Source of the DNA: Halobaculum rubrum
GTDB taxonomy: Archaea; Halobacteriota; Halobacteria; Halobacteriales; Haloferacaceae
Length of the DNA stretch: 64,000 nt
Reading direction: 5' to 3'
Assembly: GCF_019880225.1 (NCBI RefSeq)
Contig: NZ_CP082284.1
Coordinates: 992,001 to 1,056,000 of the forward strand
Within the stretch, counting starts at the first letter, position 1. Every line of letters begins with the position of its first letter. Shown in pieces: positions 8,927 to 18,814 of the stretch. Made by a program: the position numbers and the translations under genes. Under the pieces are notes generated by a model. It was not told the origin of the DNA and did no database searches. It saw only the letters and a list, made by a program, of their open reading frames with translations.

Positions 8927-9595
8927 TCAGTCGCTCCGGTCGGCGCCCCCGCGCATGAGGTTCAGCACCTCGTCGCTCACGTCGGATTGGGCGGCGACGA
9001 CGTACGACCGACCGGCTTCGAGCACCGTCTCCGAGCCGGCGATGCGCTCGCCGTCGGCGTCGGAGACGACGAGGCTCCCGCGGGGCAGCGTCACGTCGGT
9101 CAGCGATCGGCCCGCGACGGGCGCCCCGTCGACGACCTCGATCTCCATGATCTCGAGGGCCCCCGTGACGTCCTCCAGCGAGCGAACCCCGTGCTCGACG
9201 GAGTTGACCGCCGCACGGGCGCCGGCACGCTCCGGGAACACCACGGAGTCGACGAAGCGATGGTACTCGTCCCCGATCGCGTGGTCGGTGCGCATCACCG
9301 TCCACACCTCCGGCGCGAGTTGCGAGACGGCCAGACACACCGCGAGGTTCGTCCCGGTGTTGCCGGTCAGCGCCGTGACGACGTCGACCCGGTCGAGGCC
9401 GGCCTGTTCGAGGATGCTGGGGCGTGTCGCGTCGCCCTCGATGATGGTGGCGACGTACTCGTCGGAGAGTTCGTCCACGAGGTCGGGGTCCTGCTCGATG
9501 ACGACGATGTCGTGACCCCGATCGTCCAGCAGCTGGGCCACGTATGAACCGACGCGGCCGCCGCCGACGACGAGGACGCGAAGTGGTCCTGCCAT
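8927..9595 (-). CDS. TrkA-type RCK protein (TrkA-N/TrkA-C), likely regulator of the adjacent permease
   Basis: 222-aa cytoplasmic regulator of K+ or cation/amino-acid transport. A Rossmann TrkA-N domain (residues ~5-125) begins with RVLVVGGGRVGSYVA and carries the acidic ribose-binding residue in IVVIEQDPD; a TrkA-C domain follows (~140-215). It has no membrane segment, so it must act on a partner. Its start lies 3 bp behind the stop of the APC permease upstream, which makes that permease the obvious partner. It binds NAD(H) or ATP in related proteins; which applies here cannot be told. Confidence 0.88.
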   Translation of the reverse strand: MAGPLRVLVVGGGRVGSYVAQLLDDRGHDIVVIEQDPDLVDELSDEYVATIIEGDATRPSILEQAGLDRVDVVTALTGNTGTNLAVCLAVSQLAPEVWTVMRTDHAIGDEYHRFVDSVVFPERAGARAAVNSVEHGVRSLEDVTGALEIMEIEVVDGAPVAGRSLTDVTLPRGSLVVSDADGERIAGSETVLEAGRSYVVAAQSDVSDEVLNLMRGGADRSD

Positions 9596-9598
9596 ACC

Positions 9599-11089
9599 TC
9601 ACCCGTCCCGCTCGTCCGTGTTAGGCGCGTCGGCTGCGCCGTCCCTCGTCGCGCTCGCGTCGGCGTCGGCCGACCGCCCGCGGTACCGTTCCAGCGCGTA
9701 GTAGACGACGAGGCCGACGGCGATCCAGCCGGCGCTCAACGCGAGCGCGAGGCGGTCGGTACGGAGGAGGTACTCCACGAGCACCCCGGCCAGGATCGTG
9801 TTCAACGCGATCCCCAACAGCGGCGGGATCGGGTAGTAGGGGATCTCGTAGGGGCGCGCCATGTCGGGGCGGCGCCGGCGGAGCCGGATAACCGAGACGT
9901 TGACGACGATGAACGAGAGGAGGAAGAAGAGACTCGACATGTTGCCCGCGCTCGCAGTGGGAAGCGAGACGGACGCGAGCATCACGACCGCGCTGGCGAG
10001 GATGGCGACGAACGGCGTCCCGTAGCGGTGGTGGATGTCGCCGAAGGAGGGCAGCAGTTGCCCCTCCCGGCCCATCGAGAACGCCACGCGCGAGGAGGCG
10101 ATGACGACGGCGTTCAGCGCCGTGATCGTGGAGAACACCGCGCCGAAGACGATGACTGCGCCGCCGTTGCGGATGACCGGCAGGTCCGTCGGCATGAACG
10201 AGGTGGCCGCGCGGGCGATCCCGGCCTCGCCCGCCTGGGCCAACCCCTCGGCACCGAGCGTCCCGACGGCGACGGTGACGACCGCGAGATAGACGAGAAC
10301 CGTCGCCACGAGGCTGACGAAGATGGCCTTCGGGATGTTCTCGCGGGGGTTCTCGACCTCTTCGGTGACGGTCGTGATGAGGTCGTACCCCTCGAAGGCG
10401 ATGAATGTCAGCCCCATCGCCGGGAGGATGCTCGCGGCCCCTCCCGCGTCGGGGAACAGCGGGTCGAAGTTCTGGAACGTGAAGCTCGTCTCCCCACCGC
10501 CGCCGGCCGACAGCAGCCCGAAGGCGACGAACACGACCAGGATGGACACTTTCACGATCGTGAAGACGGTCTCGACGCTTCCGCTGGCGGCCGTCGACAC
10601 CGCGTTGACGAGGACGAGCAGGCCGACCGCGGTCATCGCGAGCGCGACCGCTGCGGGGATGTCGACGGGAACGACCGGGACCGCGATCGCGCTGACTGCC
10701 TCGGGCGGGGGGACGAACCCGTAGACGTGAAGCAGTTCCAGGAAGTTCGGGGCGAACCCCAGCGCGTACAGGCCGCCGGCGATCATGTACGCGAACCACA
10801 ACATCCACCCCATCACGAACGACCCCACGTCGTCGAACACCTCCCGAACGAAGGCGTAGCCGCCCCCGGACTTCGGGATAGCCGCCGCGAGCTCGGCGTA
10901 CGAGAGCCCAGTGAACGCGGTCACGACGCCGTTGAGTGTGAACACGAGCACAGCAGCGGGGCCGGATATCTCGGCAGCGAGACCTGTCAACACGAAGATC
11001 CCGGCACCGATCATCGCGCCCATGCCGATCATGGTCGCGTCGAGAAGCCCCAGTTCGGCCGCCGGCTGGCGGGTGCCTTCCCCGGACAT
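9599..11089 (-). CDS. APC family amino acid/cation permease
   Basis: Membrane permease of the amino acid-polyamine-organocation superfamily, 496 aa, about twelve helices. The N-terminal MIGMGAMIGAGIFVLTG is the family's substrate-site helix 1, and AFEGYDLITTVTEEVENPRENIPKAI is the typical helix 6-7 segment. The ATG at 11089 is preferred; an ATG at 11125 would add 12 residues without hydrophobic or conserved sequence. It forms a two-gene operon with the RCK protein 3 bp downstream, an arrangement that suggests nucleotide-dependent gating. The substrate is unknown. Confidence 0.9.
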   Translation of the reverse strand: MSGEGTRQPAAELGLLDATMIGMGAMIGAGIFVLTGLAAEISGPAAVLVFTLNGVVTAFTGLSYAELAAAIPKSGGGYAFVREVFDDVGSFVMGWMLWFAYMIAGGLYALGFAPNFLELLHVYGFVPPPEAVSAIAVPVVPVDIPAAVALAMTAVGLLVLVNAVSTAASGSVETVFTIVKVSILVVFVAFGLLSAGGGGETSFTFQNFDPLFPDAGGAASILPAMGLTFIAFEGYDLITTVTEEVENPRENIPKAIFVSLVATVLVYLAVVTVAVGTLGAEGLAQAGEAGIARAATSFMPTDLPVIRNGGAVIVFGAVFSTITALNAVVIASSRVAFSMGREGQLLPSFGDIHHRYGTPFVAILASAVVMLASVSLPTASAGNMSSLFFLLSFIVVNVSVIRLRRRRPDMARPYEIPYYPIPPLLGIALNTILAGVLVEYLLRTDRLALALSAGWIAVGLVVYYALERYRGRSADADASATRDGAADAPNTDERDG

Positions 11090-11175
11090 GTATGTGCGTG
11101 CGAATTCGGAGGTAACGCGCAGCATAAAGTCCGGCGACTGCCGCGCGTCGGCGCGGCCGTCCGGACGCGGTCACC

Positions 11176-11406
11176 TCACCGCGCGTACAGCTTCGCGCCG
11201 AGCAACCCAGTCAGCCGCGAGCGGTCCGTCGGCGACACCGCGACGTAGGGACGCTCGACCGGGCCGAACACGTCGACGACGCGACCCGCCGTCGAAAGCG
11301 ACTCGTCGACGACCTCGCTGCCGATGCGAGCCGGGTCGGTCCCCTCGGGGACGCGCACGACCGCGAGCCCCTGGGCCGTGCGGACCACCTCGCCGACGCG
11401 CTTCAT
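11176..11406 (-). CDS. gar1: H/ACA ribonucleoprotein component Gar1-like
   Basis: 76-aa protein with the small beta-barrel sequence of archaeal Gar1, the H/ACA RNP subunit that assists Cbf5 in RNA-guided pseudouridylation. Visible pattern: VGEVVRTAQGLAVVRV, then VVDESLSTAGRVVDVFGPVERPYVAV, which is the Gar1 core strand order. It sits 20 bp behind srp19 on the same strand, a neighbourhood common in haloarchaea. Confidence 0.87.
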   Translation of the reverse strand: MKRVGEVVRTAQGLAVVRVPEGTDPARIGSEVVDESLSTAGRVVDVFGPVERPYVAVSPTDRSRLTGLLGAKLYAR

Positions 11407-11426
11407 GGGACCACCACGGCGCGGCG

Positions 11427-11708
11427 TCAGTCCCCGCGGATGACGCCGAGGTAGGCGCCAACCGCCTGTACGAGGTCGTTCTTGGCGGTCTCCTCGGTGC
11501 CCGTGACGATCACGCGCCCGCGGGGCTCGTACTCCCGGCTGTACGTCGTGTCCCGTTCGATCTTCGCGTCGTAGCCGACCTGCTGGACGGCCTGCGCGAT
11601 CTCGTCGACCGTCGGCTCCGACACCGCGAGGTCCTCGGGGACGCGTCGCCCCGCGGCGCGGGTGAGCGCCGCGTCGAAGTACGCGGGGTAGAGGACGTTC
11701 TCGACCAT
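11427..11708 (-). CDS. srp19: Signal recognition particle subunit SRP19
   Basis: 93-aa SRP19, which binds 7S RNA helices 6 and 8 and prepares it for SRP54. Family signature: [19 protein letters not shown] near the N-terminus (equivalent to the conserved IYPxYxDxxxxxxxGRR motif) and the [12 protein letters not shown] helix near the C-terminus. A TATA-like CCCTTTTTCC (complement of 11730-11739) lies about 27 nt before the ATG, consistent with a leaderless transcript carrying srp19 and gar1. Confidence 0.95.
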   Translation of the reverse strand: MVENVLYPAYFDAALTRAAGRRVPEDLAVSEPTVDEIAQAVQQVGYDAKIERDTTYSREYEPRGRVIVTGTEETAKNDLVQAVGAYLGVIRGD

Positions 11709-11779
11709 ACCGGAGGGGCGGCGCCCGCGCGGAAAAAGGGTGCTATCGGCGGACGGCGACCGCGGCCGCGACCGGCACG

Positions 11780-12241
11780 CTACTCCCGCTCGGCCTCGCG
11801 CCGCTCCCGCTCGCCCGTCCGGCGGTCACGCTCGACCCGGTCCTCCGCGTCCTCCAGCGACTCCGTCTCCAGGAGCCGGTCGAGCTTTCGCTCGAACTGC
11901 TCGTCGGTGAGTTCGCCGCGGGCGTAGCGGTCGCGGAGGGTCCCGAGGGCGTCACGCGTGTCGGGGTCGGCCGGCGGCTCCTCGGGGCGAGTGGTGGTCT
12001 CCCCGTCGACACCGTCGGGTCCCTCGACCCGCTTCGCCTCCTCGTTCCGCCACTCCTCGATGTCGTCCTCGTCGCCGAACAGCATCGCGGTGATCGGCAC
12101 GACGACGACGTATCCGAACAGCAGCGCCGCGAGCCACCAGTCCTGGCCGGTGAACATGGCGGCGAGCCAGATCCCGGTGACGACGGTGCTCACGACGCCA
12201 GTGAGGTTCTCCCGGAGGCGTTCGGCGGGGCTCGCGCTCAT
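11780..12241 (-). CDS. SHOCT-domain membrane protein
   Basis: 153 aa. Two helices at about residues 15-32 and 36-53 anchor it; a charged linker follows and then a SHOCT (short C-terminal) domain, [20 protein letters not shown], at about residues 98-117 followed by an acidic/basic tail. SHOCT domains are thought to mediate oligomerisation; no enzymatic function is known. A TATA-like GTTTTATTTT (complement near 12264-12273) lies about 25 nt before the ATG. Confidence 0.8.
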   Translation of the reverse strand: MSASPAERLRENLTGVVSTVVTGIWLAAMFTGQDWWLAALLFGYVVVVPITAMLFGDEDDIEEWRNEEAKRVEGPDGVDGETTTRPEEPPADPDTRDALGTLRDRYARGELTDEQFERKLDRLLETESLEDAEDRVERDRRTGERERREAERE

Positions 12242-12285
12242 GGAAGAGCGGTCCCCGCAGGGGAAAATAAAACTCGTGGAGGGAG

Positions 12286-13506
12286 TTACCGGCCGCGCCG
12301 CGCCAGCAACGCCGAGCCGAGCACGGCTAGCACCGCGATCGCGACGCCGAATCCGGGACCGGAGGTCGCGGTCGCGCCGGCGCTGGTCGTTCGCGCCTCG
12401 TCCGTCGTCTCGGTCGCCGTGTCGGTGATCGGCTGACTCTCGGTCGCGGTCGGCGTCTCGGTCTCCATCGCGGCCACGGCTTCCTCGCGCGACTGGAAGT
12501 CAGCCTCGGCGGCCGCCTCGGGGTGGAAGCCCTCGGTCAGCGTCCGCACGCCCATGACGACCGAGCGCGGGGCGGGCTGGTTCATCCAGTTGCGGTCAAC
12601 GGAAACCGTGTTGTTGTTCTGCACCGCGGGCGTGCTCGCGTACGGCTCCTCACCGAGGAGGTACGACGAGTAGCCCGTGACGACGAGGTAGTCGGGCGCC
12701 AGCTCGAGGACGACCTCGTCGTTGATCTGCGGGTAGCCGGTGAGGTCGCGCTCGGCCGCGACGTTCGTGCCGCCGGCGGTGTCGATCATCGCGGAGATGA
12801 ACGTCTCGCTGCCGGCGATGTAGCCGCCGCCGAGCGGGTACAGCACGCGCCTGTCCTCGGCGTCGGCGGTCGCCTCACGGGCGGTTTCGACGTTCGCGGT
12901 CATCCACGCGTTCGCCTCGGCGGCGCCCTCACAGTTGCCGGTGAGCCGGCCGGTGAGCGTCGTCTTCTCGCGTACGTCCTCGATCGTCGTCGCCCCGGAG
13001 AAGTGGAACACCGTCACCCCCGCGTCGCGCAGCGCCTGGATGGTCCCGGCGGAGGTCGCGTTCGGAGCGAGCACGAGGTCGGGGTTCGTGCCCACGACCT
13101 TCTCGACGCTCACGCCGAAGCCGGCCGCCGAGACGTTCGTCCGGGAGTCGGCGCCGTCGAGGTACAGCGCGAACTGGCTCACGCCGACGACCTGCGACTC
13201 GCCGCCGATCTCCCACATGGTCTGTGCCGCGCTGGGGTTCAGCGTCGTGACCCGCTCGGGGCGCTCCTCGAGCGTCACATCGGTTCCCGTCGCGTCCGTG
13301 ACGGTGACCGGGAACTCGCAGGTCGCCCCCGTCTGTGCGCTCGATGCGTCGGCCGCGCCGAGCGCGGGGGACTCCCCGACGCCGCTCTGTCCGCCGTCCG
13401 ATGCCGTTCCGGCGGCCGTCCCCGCGGCCGCGGCCCCGACCGCCGGGACCGCCGCGGCGACGACCAACAGCGTCGCGATCAACAGCGTCCGTGTCCGTCG
13501 TGTCAC
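12286..13506 (-). CDS. btuF: Cobalamin ABC transporter substrate-binding protein with PGF-CTERM anchor
   Basis: BtuF/FhuD-like (cluster A-II) binding protein for vitamin B12 or corrinoids, 406 aa from GTG 13506. The start is fixed by a hydrophobic signal right after it (TLLIATLLVVAAAVPAVG) and by the promoter spacing. The binding domain (about residues 70-330) starts with VTVTDATGTDVTLEERPERVTTL and contains the ALRDAGVTVFHFSGATTIEDV segment. A Thr-rich linker then leads to a PGF-CTERM tripartite tail: PGF at about residue 384, a hydrophobic helix, and a final ARRGR. Such tails are processed and lipid-anchored by archaeosortase A, encoded at 36473. It is divergent from btuC. Confidence 0.9.
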   Translation of the reverse strand: MTRRTRTLLIATLLVVAAAVPAVGAAAAGTAAGTASDGGQSGVGESPALGAADASSAQTGATCEFPVTVTDATGTDVTLEERPERVTTLNPSAAQTMWEIGGESQVVGVSQFALYLDGADSRTNVSAAGFGVSVEKVVGTNPDLVLAPNATSAGTIQALRDAGVTVFHFSGATTIEDVREKTTLTGRLTGNCEGAAEANAWMTANVETAREATADAEDRRVLYPLGGGYIAGSETFISAMIDTAGGTNVAAERDLTGYPQINDEVVLELAPDYLVVTGYSSYLLGEEPYASTPAVQNNNTVSVDRNWMNQPAPRSVVMGVRTLTEGFHPEAAAEADFQSREEAVAAMETETPTATESQPITDTATETTDEARTTSAGATATSGPGFGVAIAVLAVLGSALLARRGR

Positions 13507-13529
13507 GTTCCCAGCGTCCGGATAAGACA

Positions 13530-13541
13530 ATAAATATTTAT
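13530..13541. promoter_or_regulatory. Palindromic TATA element shared by divergent btuF and btuC
   Basis: ATAAATATTTAT is a perfect 12-bp palindrome exactly midway between the GTG of btuF (13506) and the GTG of btuC (13565): 23 bases separate it from each. In both directions it falls at the distance expected of a TATA box for a leaderless transcript, so one symmetrical element can serve both genes. The AT-rich island stands out from the GC-rich surroundings. Confidence 0.75.
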
Positions 13542-13564
13542 CTAATGCAAGCGGCCTTGAGATC

Positions 13565-14703
13565 GTGACACGCGTCTGGCGCCGCACCGCCGGCTACTCG
13601 ACTGCCCTCCTCGGGCTCCTCGTCGGAGTCGTGACGGCGAGCGCCGGCATCGGACCGGTGTCGATCCCCGCCGGAACCGTGGCGGCCGTCGTCGCCAACG
13701 CCGTCGCGGTCCCGGTGGGCCTCGAGTGGGCAGCCGACGCCGTCGGGGGCGGCGGGCCGTTGACCGCCGGCCTCCCCCTCCGCGTCGAGTTCGCGCACCC
13801 GTTCGCGTTCCCGGTGTCGAGCACACACGAGGCGATCGTCATGCGGGTTCGCCTCCCGCGGATCCTGCTTGCGGCGTTCGTCGGCGTCGGCCTCGCGTCC
13901 GCCGGCACGGTGATGCAGGGGTTCTTCCGCAACCCGATGGCGGACCCGGGGATCATCGGCGTCTCCTCGGGCGCGGCCGTCGGCGCCGTCTCGTGGATCG
14001 TCGCCCCCGCCGGAGTGCTGGCGCTGCTCGGGCCGCTCCGGCCGCTCCTGACCGACGGTGCCGGGCTCCAGATCGCCGCCTTCTGCGGCGCGCTCCTCGC
14101 GGGCTTCGGCGTCTACCTGATCGCCAGTCGCGACGGCCGGACGCCCGTGGCGACGCTGCTGCTCGCGGGCGTCGCAGTACAGACGTTTCTGGGGGCCGTG
14201 GTCTCGTATCTCCTGTTGCACTCCGGGGAGTCGATCCGCCGGGTGACGTACTGGCTGATGGGCCACCTCAGCGGCGCGAGTTGGTCGGAGGTGACCGCCG
14301 CCGCGGTGGTCGTCCCCGCGCTGACGCTCGTGTTGTTCGCGTACGCCCGGGACCTGAACGTGCTCTTACTCGGCGAGACGGACGCCGTCGCGCTCGGCGT
14401 CGACGCCGAGCGGAGCAAGCGCGTCCTGCTGGCCGTCTCCTCGGTGTTGACCGGCGCCGCGGTCGCCGTCTCGGGCGTCATCGGCTTCGTCGGCCTCATC
14501 GTCCCCCACGGCGTCCGCCTGCTCGTCGGCCCGGATCACCGAGTGCTCCTGCCGACGAGCGCGCTCGCGGGCGGGAGCTTCCTCGTCGCCGCCGACACCT
14601 TCGCGCGCTCGGGCGTCGCGGAGCTGCCGGTCGGGATCGTCACCGCCGCCGTGGGCGCTCCCTTCTTCCTGTACCTGCTGCGGACTCGGGAGGTGTACGA
14701 CCT

Positions 14704-14707
<4 letters not shown>
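13565..14707 (+). CDS. btuC: Cobalamin ABC transporter permease (FecCD family)
   Basis: BtuC-type permease, 380 aa with about ten helices, forming the membrane pore for corrinoids with BtuF and BtuD. Family motifs: [49 protein letters not shown], of which RLPRILLA and [14 protein letters not shown] are the hallmark positions, and [21 protein letters not shown] near the C-terminus. An unusual ~60-residue periplasmic-side insertion separates helix 1 from the RLPR segment. The GTG at 13565 is supported by the palindromic TATA 23 nt upstream. Confidence 0.93.
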
Positions 14708-15567
<860 letters not shown>

Positions 15568-15606
15568 CGACGGGAGTCAATCGGATTTGTCCTAACGCAC
15601 TCACAA

Positions 15607-15614
15607 TTGTTATA
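15607..15614 (+). promoter_or_regulatory. TATA-like box of the cobalamin biosynthesis operon
   Basis: TTGTTATA lies in the only AT-rich patch of the btuD-cobT gap and is centred about 28 nt before the ATG at 15639, the distance of a haloarchaeal TATA box for a leaderless transcript. Confidence 0.5.
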
Positions 15615-15638
15615 CCGGGCGCCGTGTCTCCTACTGGC

Positions 15639-15704
15639 ATGCAGAAGTCATCGGCGACCCCACGCGGACCGGACTCACCCGAGCAGTCGGAGGTCGGTGC
15701 GTGA
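15639..15704 (+). CDS. Possible 21-aa leader peptide upstream of cobT
   Basis: A 22-codon frame begins with ATG about 28 nt after a TATA-like box and ends with a TGA that overlaps the cobT GTG (GTGA). The product would be hydrophilic ([11 protein letters not shown] then [10 protein letters not shown]). The same start/stop overlap used between the true cob genes suggests it is translated and coupled to cobT. It may be only a leader that sets translation of the operon. No homologue is known to me. Confidence 0.4.
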   Translation: MQKSSATPRGPDSPEQSEVGA

Positions 15705-16759
15705 GACTCGTCCTCGTCGCCGGGACGACCGAGACCGCGGCGGAGCCGGGGATCAGCGCAGCCGGGGCCGACCCGGAGCTGATGCGTCACACGCCCGGAG
15801 CCGACCTCGACGTGGTCGTTCACGGCGAGCCGACGCTCGCGCCGGTCGTGCCGGTGAGCCCGACGGGCTGTCCCACGCCCGCGGTTGTGACGCGCGCGGC
15901 CAGGGAGCTGCTCGGGTTCGACGCGATCGGCGTCGACGCCGGGATCGCCGGCCGGACGGGGGCACCGGCCATCGACGTCGGCGAGGGACCCGGCGCGGAC
16001 GTGCGGGAGCCGACGGCGGTCCCCGGCGCCGAGGGGACGTACGAGCGGGCGCGCGAACTCGGGGGCGCGCTCCCGGACGACCGGATCGTGATCGGGGAGA
16101 CGATTCCGGGCGGCACGACCACCGCGCTCGGCGTGTTGACCGCGCTGGGCGAGGAGCCGGCGGTGTCGTCGTCGCTTCCGGAGAACCCCCTCGACCTGAA
16201 GCGGCGGGTCGTCGCCGCGGGACTCGACGCCGGCGGGCTCGCGCCCGGCGACGCTGCCGGCGACCCGCTTCGGGCGGTTACGGCCGTCGGCGACCCCGTA
16301 CTCGCGGCGGTCGCCGGCCTGACGGCGGGCGCCGTGGAGTCGGACACGGAGGTGACGCTCGCCGGCGGGACGCAACTCGCCGCCGCCGCGGCGCTGGTCC
16401 GTCACGCGGGCGTCGACGCGCCGCTGACGCTCGCGACCACGTCGTTCGTCGCGGACGACGGCTCCGCCGGGATCGCCGGGCTCGCCGACTCACTGAGCGT
16501 CGACCTGACCGTCACGGACCCCGGGTTCGACGGGGTCGAGCATCCCGCGATGGCGGCGTACGTCGCCGGCGAGGCGAAGGAGGGTGTCGGCATGGGCGGG
16601 GCGCTCCACCTCGTCGAGGAGTCGGCCGCCTCGATGGCCGACCTCCGCGAGCGGATCGTCGACGTGTACGACCGCCTGCTCGCGGGAGCCGACGCCTCCG
16701 AGGGGGCCGTTGAGGGGTCGCCCGATGGGGCGGGGACGGCGCCGGAGGGGGAGCCGTGA
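15701..16759 (+). CDS. cobT: Archaeal nicotinate-nucleotide:base phosphoribosyltransferase (CobT-like)
   Basis: 352-aa protein of the archaeal CobT-like (TIGR00303) family, which activates the lower ligand of cobamides by making alpha-riboside phosphate from NaMN. Features are the [19 protein letters not shown] start, a Gly-rich [23 protein letters not shown]-type segment ([15 protein letters not shown] is the most telling), and [13 protein letters not shown] near the C-terminus. The GTG at 15701 overlaps a short upstream frame; the stop overlaps the cbiA start (GTGA). Which base is used here is unknown. Confidence 0.87.
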   Translation: MRLVLVAGTTETAAEPGISAAGADPELMRHTPGADLDVVVHGEPTLAPVVPVSPTGCPTPAVVTRAARELLGFDAIGVDAGIAGRTGAPAIDVGEGPGADVREPTAVPGAEGTYERARELGGALPDDRIVIGETIPGGTTTALGVLTALGEEPAVSSSLPENPLDLKRRVVAAGLDAGGLAPGDAAGDPLRAVTAVGDPVLAAVAGLTAGAVESDTEVTLAGGTQLAAAAALVRHAGVDAPLTLATTSFVADDGSAGIAGLADSLSVDLTVTDPGFDGVEHPAMAAYVAGEAKEGVGMGGALHLVEESAASMADLRERIVDVYDRLLAGADASEGAVEGSPDGAGTAPEGEP

Positions 16760-18114
16760 GGGGACTCGTCCTCGGCGGCACCGCCTCCGGCGTGGGCAAG
16801 ACCGTCGCGACGCTGTCGGCCATCCGGGCGCTCGACGCCGCCGGCTACGCTGTCCAGCCGGCGAAGGCGGGCCCGGACTTCATCGACCCGAGCCACCACG
16901 AGCGCATCGCCGGCACCCCCTCTCGGACGCTCGACGTCTGGATGCAGGGAGAGGAGGGCCTCCGCCGGAACTACTATCGCGGCGGCTCCGACGGGTGCGA
17001 CCCGTCTTCGCGGGGGACGTCGTCCCCCGCCCTCTGCGTGGTCGAGGGCGTCATGGGGCTGTACGACGGCGACGGGTCCAGCACGGCCCGGGTCGCCGAG
17101 GCGCTCGACCTTCCGGTTGTGCTCGTCGTCGACGCGAGCGCGGGGATGGAAAGCGTCGCCGCGACGTCGCTGGGCTTTCGCGAGTACGCCGCCCACGCCG
17201 GCCGCGACATCGACGTGGCGGGCGTGATCGCCCAGCGCGCCCACGGCGGGCGCCACGAGCGGGGGATCCGCGACGCGCTGCCCGAGGGGATCGCCTACCT
17301 CGGACGGATCCCCCCGAACCCGGATCTGGCGATCCCCGACCGGCACCTCGGGCTCCACATGGGCGAGGAGTCGCCCCTTCCCGGCGAGGCGCTCGATTCC
17401 GCGGCCGACCACCTCGACGCCGAGGCGCTGGCCGACCTCGCGCGCGAGCCGCCGCGACCGATCGGGCGCGACTCGCGACCGCCCGAGCGTGACTCCGGAT
17501 CCCCGACCGGGAAGCGCGTCGCGGTCGCCGACGACGCCGCCTTCGCGTTCCACTACCCGGCGGCGCTGGAGCGCCTCCGGGAGCGCGCCGAGGTGGAGAC
17601 GTTCGCGCCGACCCGCGGCGACGCGCTGCCCGAGTGCGACGCCGTCTACCTCCCCGGGGGCTACCCCGAACTCCACGCGCCCGCGCTCGCCGACAGCGAC
17701 GCGCTCGACGACCTCGCGGACAGAGCGGCGGAGGGCCTCCCCGTGCTCGGGGAGTGCGGCGGACTGATGGCGCTCGCGGAGACGCTGACGACCGCCGACG
17801 GCGACACACACGGGATGGCAGGCGTCCTCCCGGCGGACGTGCGGATGCACGACCGGTATCAAGCGCTCGACCACGTCGAGCTTCGCGCCCGCGACGACAC
17901 GCTCACCGCCCGAGCGGGCGAGACCCGCCGCGGCCACGAGTTCCACTACTCCTCGGCCGAGGTGGCCGACGACGCCCGCTTCGCCTTCGAGGTGGTCCGG
18001 GGCGACGGCATCGCCGACGGAATGGACGGCCTGACCGAGCACCGGACGCTCGGCACGTACGCGCACGTCCACCCCGAGAGCGGCGCGTTCGACTCGTTCC
18101 TGGAGGCGATCTGA
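16756..18114 (+). CDS. cbiA: Cobyrinic acid a,c-diamide synthase
   Basis: CbiA/CobB amidotransferase, 452 aa, ATP- and glutamine-dependent amidation of the a and c side chains of cobyrinate. The N-terminal synthetase domain has P-loop [14 protein letters not shown] and [13 protein letters not shown]; the C-terminal class I glutaminase has the nucleophile in [11 protein letters not shown], the YLPGGYPEL motif and the late FHYSSAE His. GTG 16756 overlaps the cobT stop. One base separates its stop from the HAD gene. A linker of about 40 residues between domains is Arg/Pro-rich. Confidence 0.95.
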   Translation: MRGLVLGGTASGVGKTVATLSAIRALDAAGYAVQPAKAGPDFIDPSHHERIAGTPSRTLDVWMQGEEGLRRNYYRGGSDGCDPSSRGTSSPALCVVEGVMGLYDGDGSSTARVAEALDLPVVLVVDASAGMESVAATSLGFREYAAHAGRDIDVAGVIAQRAHGGRHERGIRDALPEGIAYLGRIPPNPDLAIPDRHLGLHMGEESPLPGEALDSAADHLDAEALADLAREPPRPIGRDSRPPERDSGSPTGKRVAVADDAAFAFHYPAALERLRERAEVETFAPTRGDALPECDAVYLPGGYPELHAPALADSDALDDLADRAAEGLPVLGECGGLMALAETLTTADGDTHGMAGVLPADVRMHDRYQALDHVELRARDDTLTARAGETRRGHEFHYSSAEVADDARFAFEVVRGDGIADGMDGLTEHRTLGTYAHVHPESGAFDSFLEAI

Positions 18115-18115
18115 G

Positions 18116-18814
18116 GTGGGGGCGGGCGGGTCGGGCGGCGCCGTCGAGGACGACGCGGGCGGTCACGGCGGCATCGCCGCCGTCTCGTTCGACCTGTTCG
18201 GCACCCTCGTCGACGCCGACACGCCCGACGATCCGGCCGCGGCCGTCGCCGCCGAGCTCCGCGATCGGGGCGTCGCCGTCCCCGACGACTGGGCCGACGC
18301 GTACGCCGAGCCACACTTGGAGTACACGGCGGGGGTCGAACGACCGCTCCATCACCACGTCGCGGCCGCGCTGGCGAGCCGCGGCCCCGAGCACGAGGCG
18401 CGTCCGTTCGTGGACGACGCCGCGGTGGCCGTCCGCGCGGCGTTCGATCGCCCGGTCGAGACGCGACCCGGCGCCGCCGAGGCGGTCGCGACGCTGTCCG
18501 AAACGTACCCCGTCGGCGTCCTGTCGAACTGCAGCGTTCCCGGGCTCGTCGGGCGGACGCTGGAGCGGTCGGTCGTGGACGCCGGGGACCTCGACGCCGT
18601 GACCGCCAGCGTCGAGTGCGGGTGGCGAAAGCCCGACGCGCGGGCGTTCGAGGCGGTCGCCGCCGACCTCGGCACACCAGTCGGGCGGCTGCTCCACGTC
18701 GGCGACGACCCGGAGACCGACGGCGGGGCGACCGACGCCGGCGCGCGGTTCGTCCCGGTCGGGGAGGTGTCGCTTCCGGAACTGCCGTCGGTCGTCGCGG
18801 AGCGATGGGGCTGA
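18116..18814 (+). CDS. HAD-superfamily hydrolase embedded in the cobalamin operon
   Basis: 232-aa HAD phosphatase-like enzyme. Motif I is FDLFGTLVDAD (nucleophile Asp and acid/base Asp spaced D-x-F-G-T rather than DxD, as in the haloacid dehalogenase/phosphatase subgroup), motif II is VLSNCS, motif III Lys in GWRKPDARAF, motif IV GDDPETD. It starts 2 bp after cbiA and overlaps cbiB by ten bases, so it is tightly bound to the pathway. A role as alpha-ribazole-phosphate or cobalamin-5'-phosphate phosphatase is an inference: no cobC or cobZ is seen in the island. Confidence 0.85.
   Translation: MGAGGSGGAVEDDAGGHGGIAAVSFDLFGTLVDADTPDDPAAAVAAELRDRGVAVPDDWADAYAEPHLEYTAGVERPLHHHVAAALASRGPEHEARPFVDDAAVAVRAAFDRPVETRPGAAEAVATLSETYPVGVLSNCSVPGLVGRTLERSVVDAGDLDAVTASVECGWRKPDARAFEAVAADLGTPVGRLLHVGDDPETDGGATDAGARFVPVGEVSLPELPSVVAERWG

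Noticed and set aside
7257-9602. Apparent fusion of gatB with a 270-residue Arg-rich upstream part
   Set aside because: The upstream part is an alternative frame over the TrkA-type gene; gatB has its normal start at 8774.
13507-13564. Cobalamin riboswitch before btuC or btuF
   Set aside because: The 58-bp gap is too short for the B12 aptamer and is explained by a promoter; the cobT upstream gap (133 bp) shows no B12-box either.
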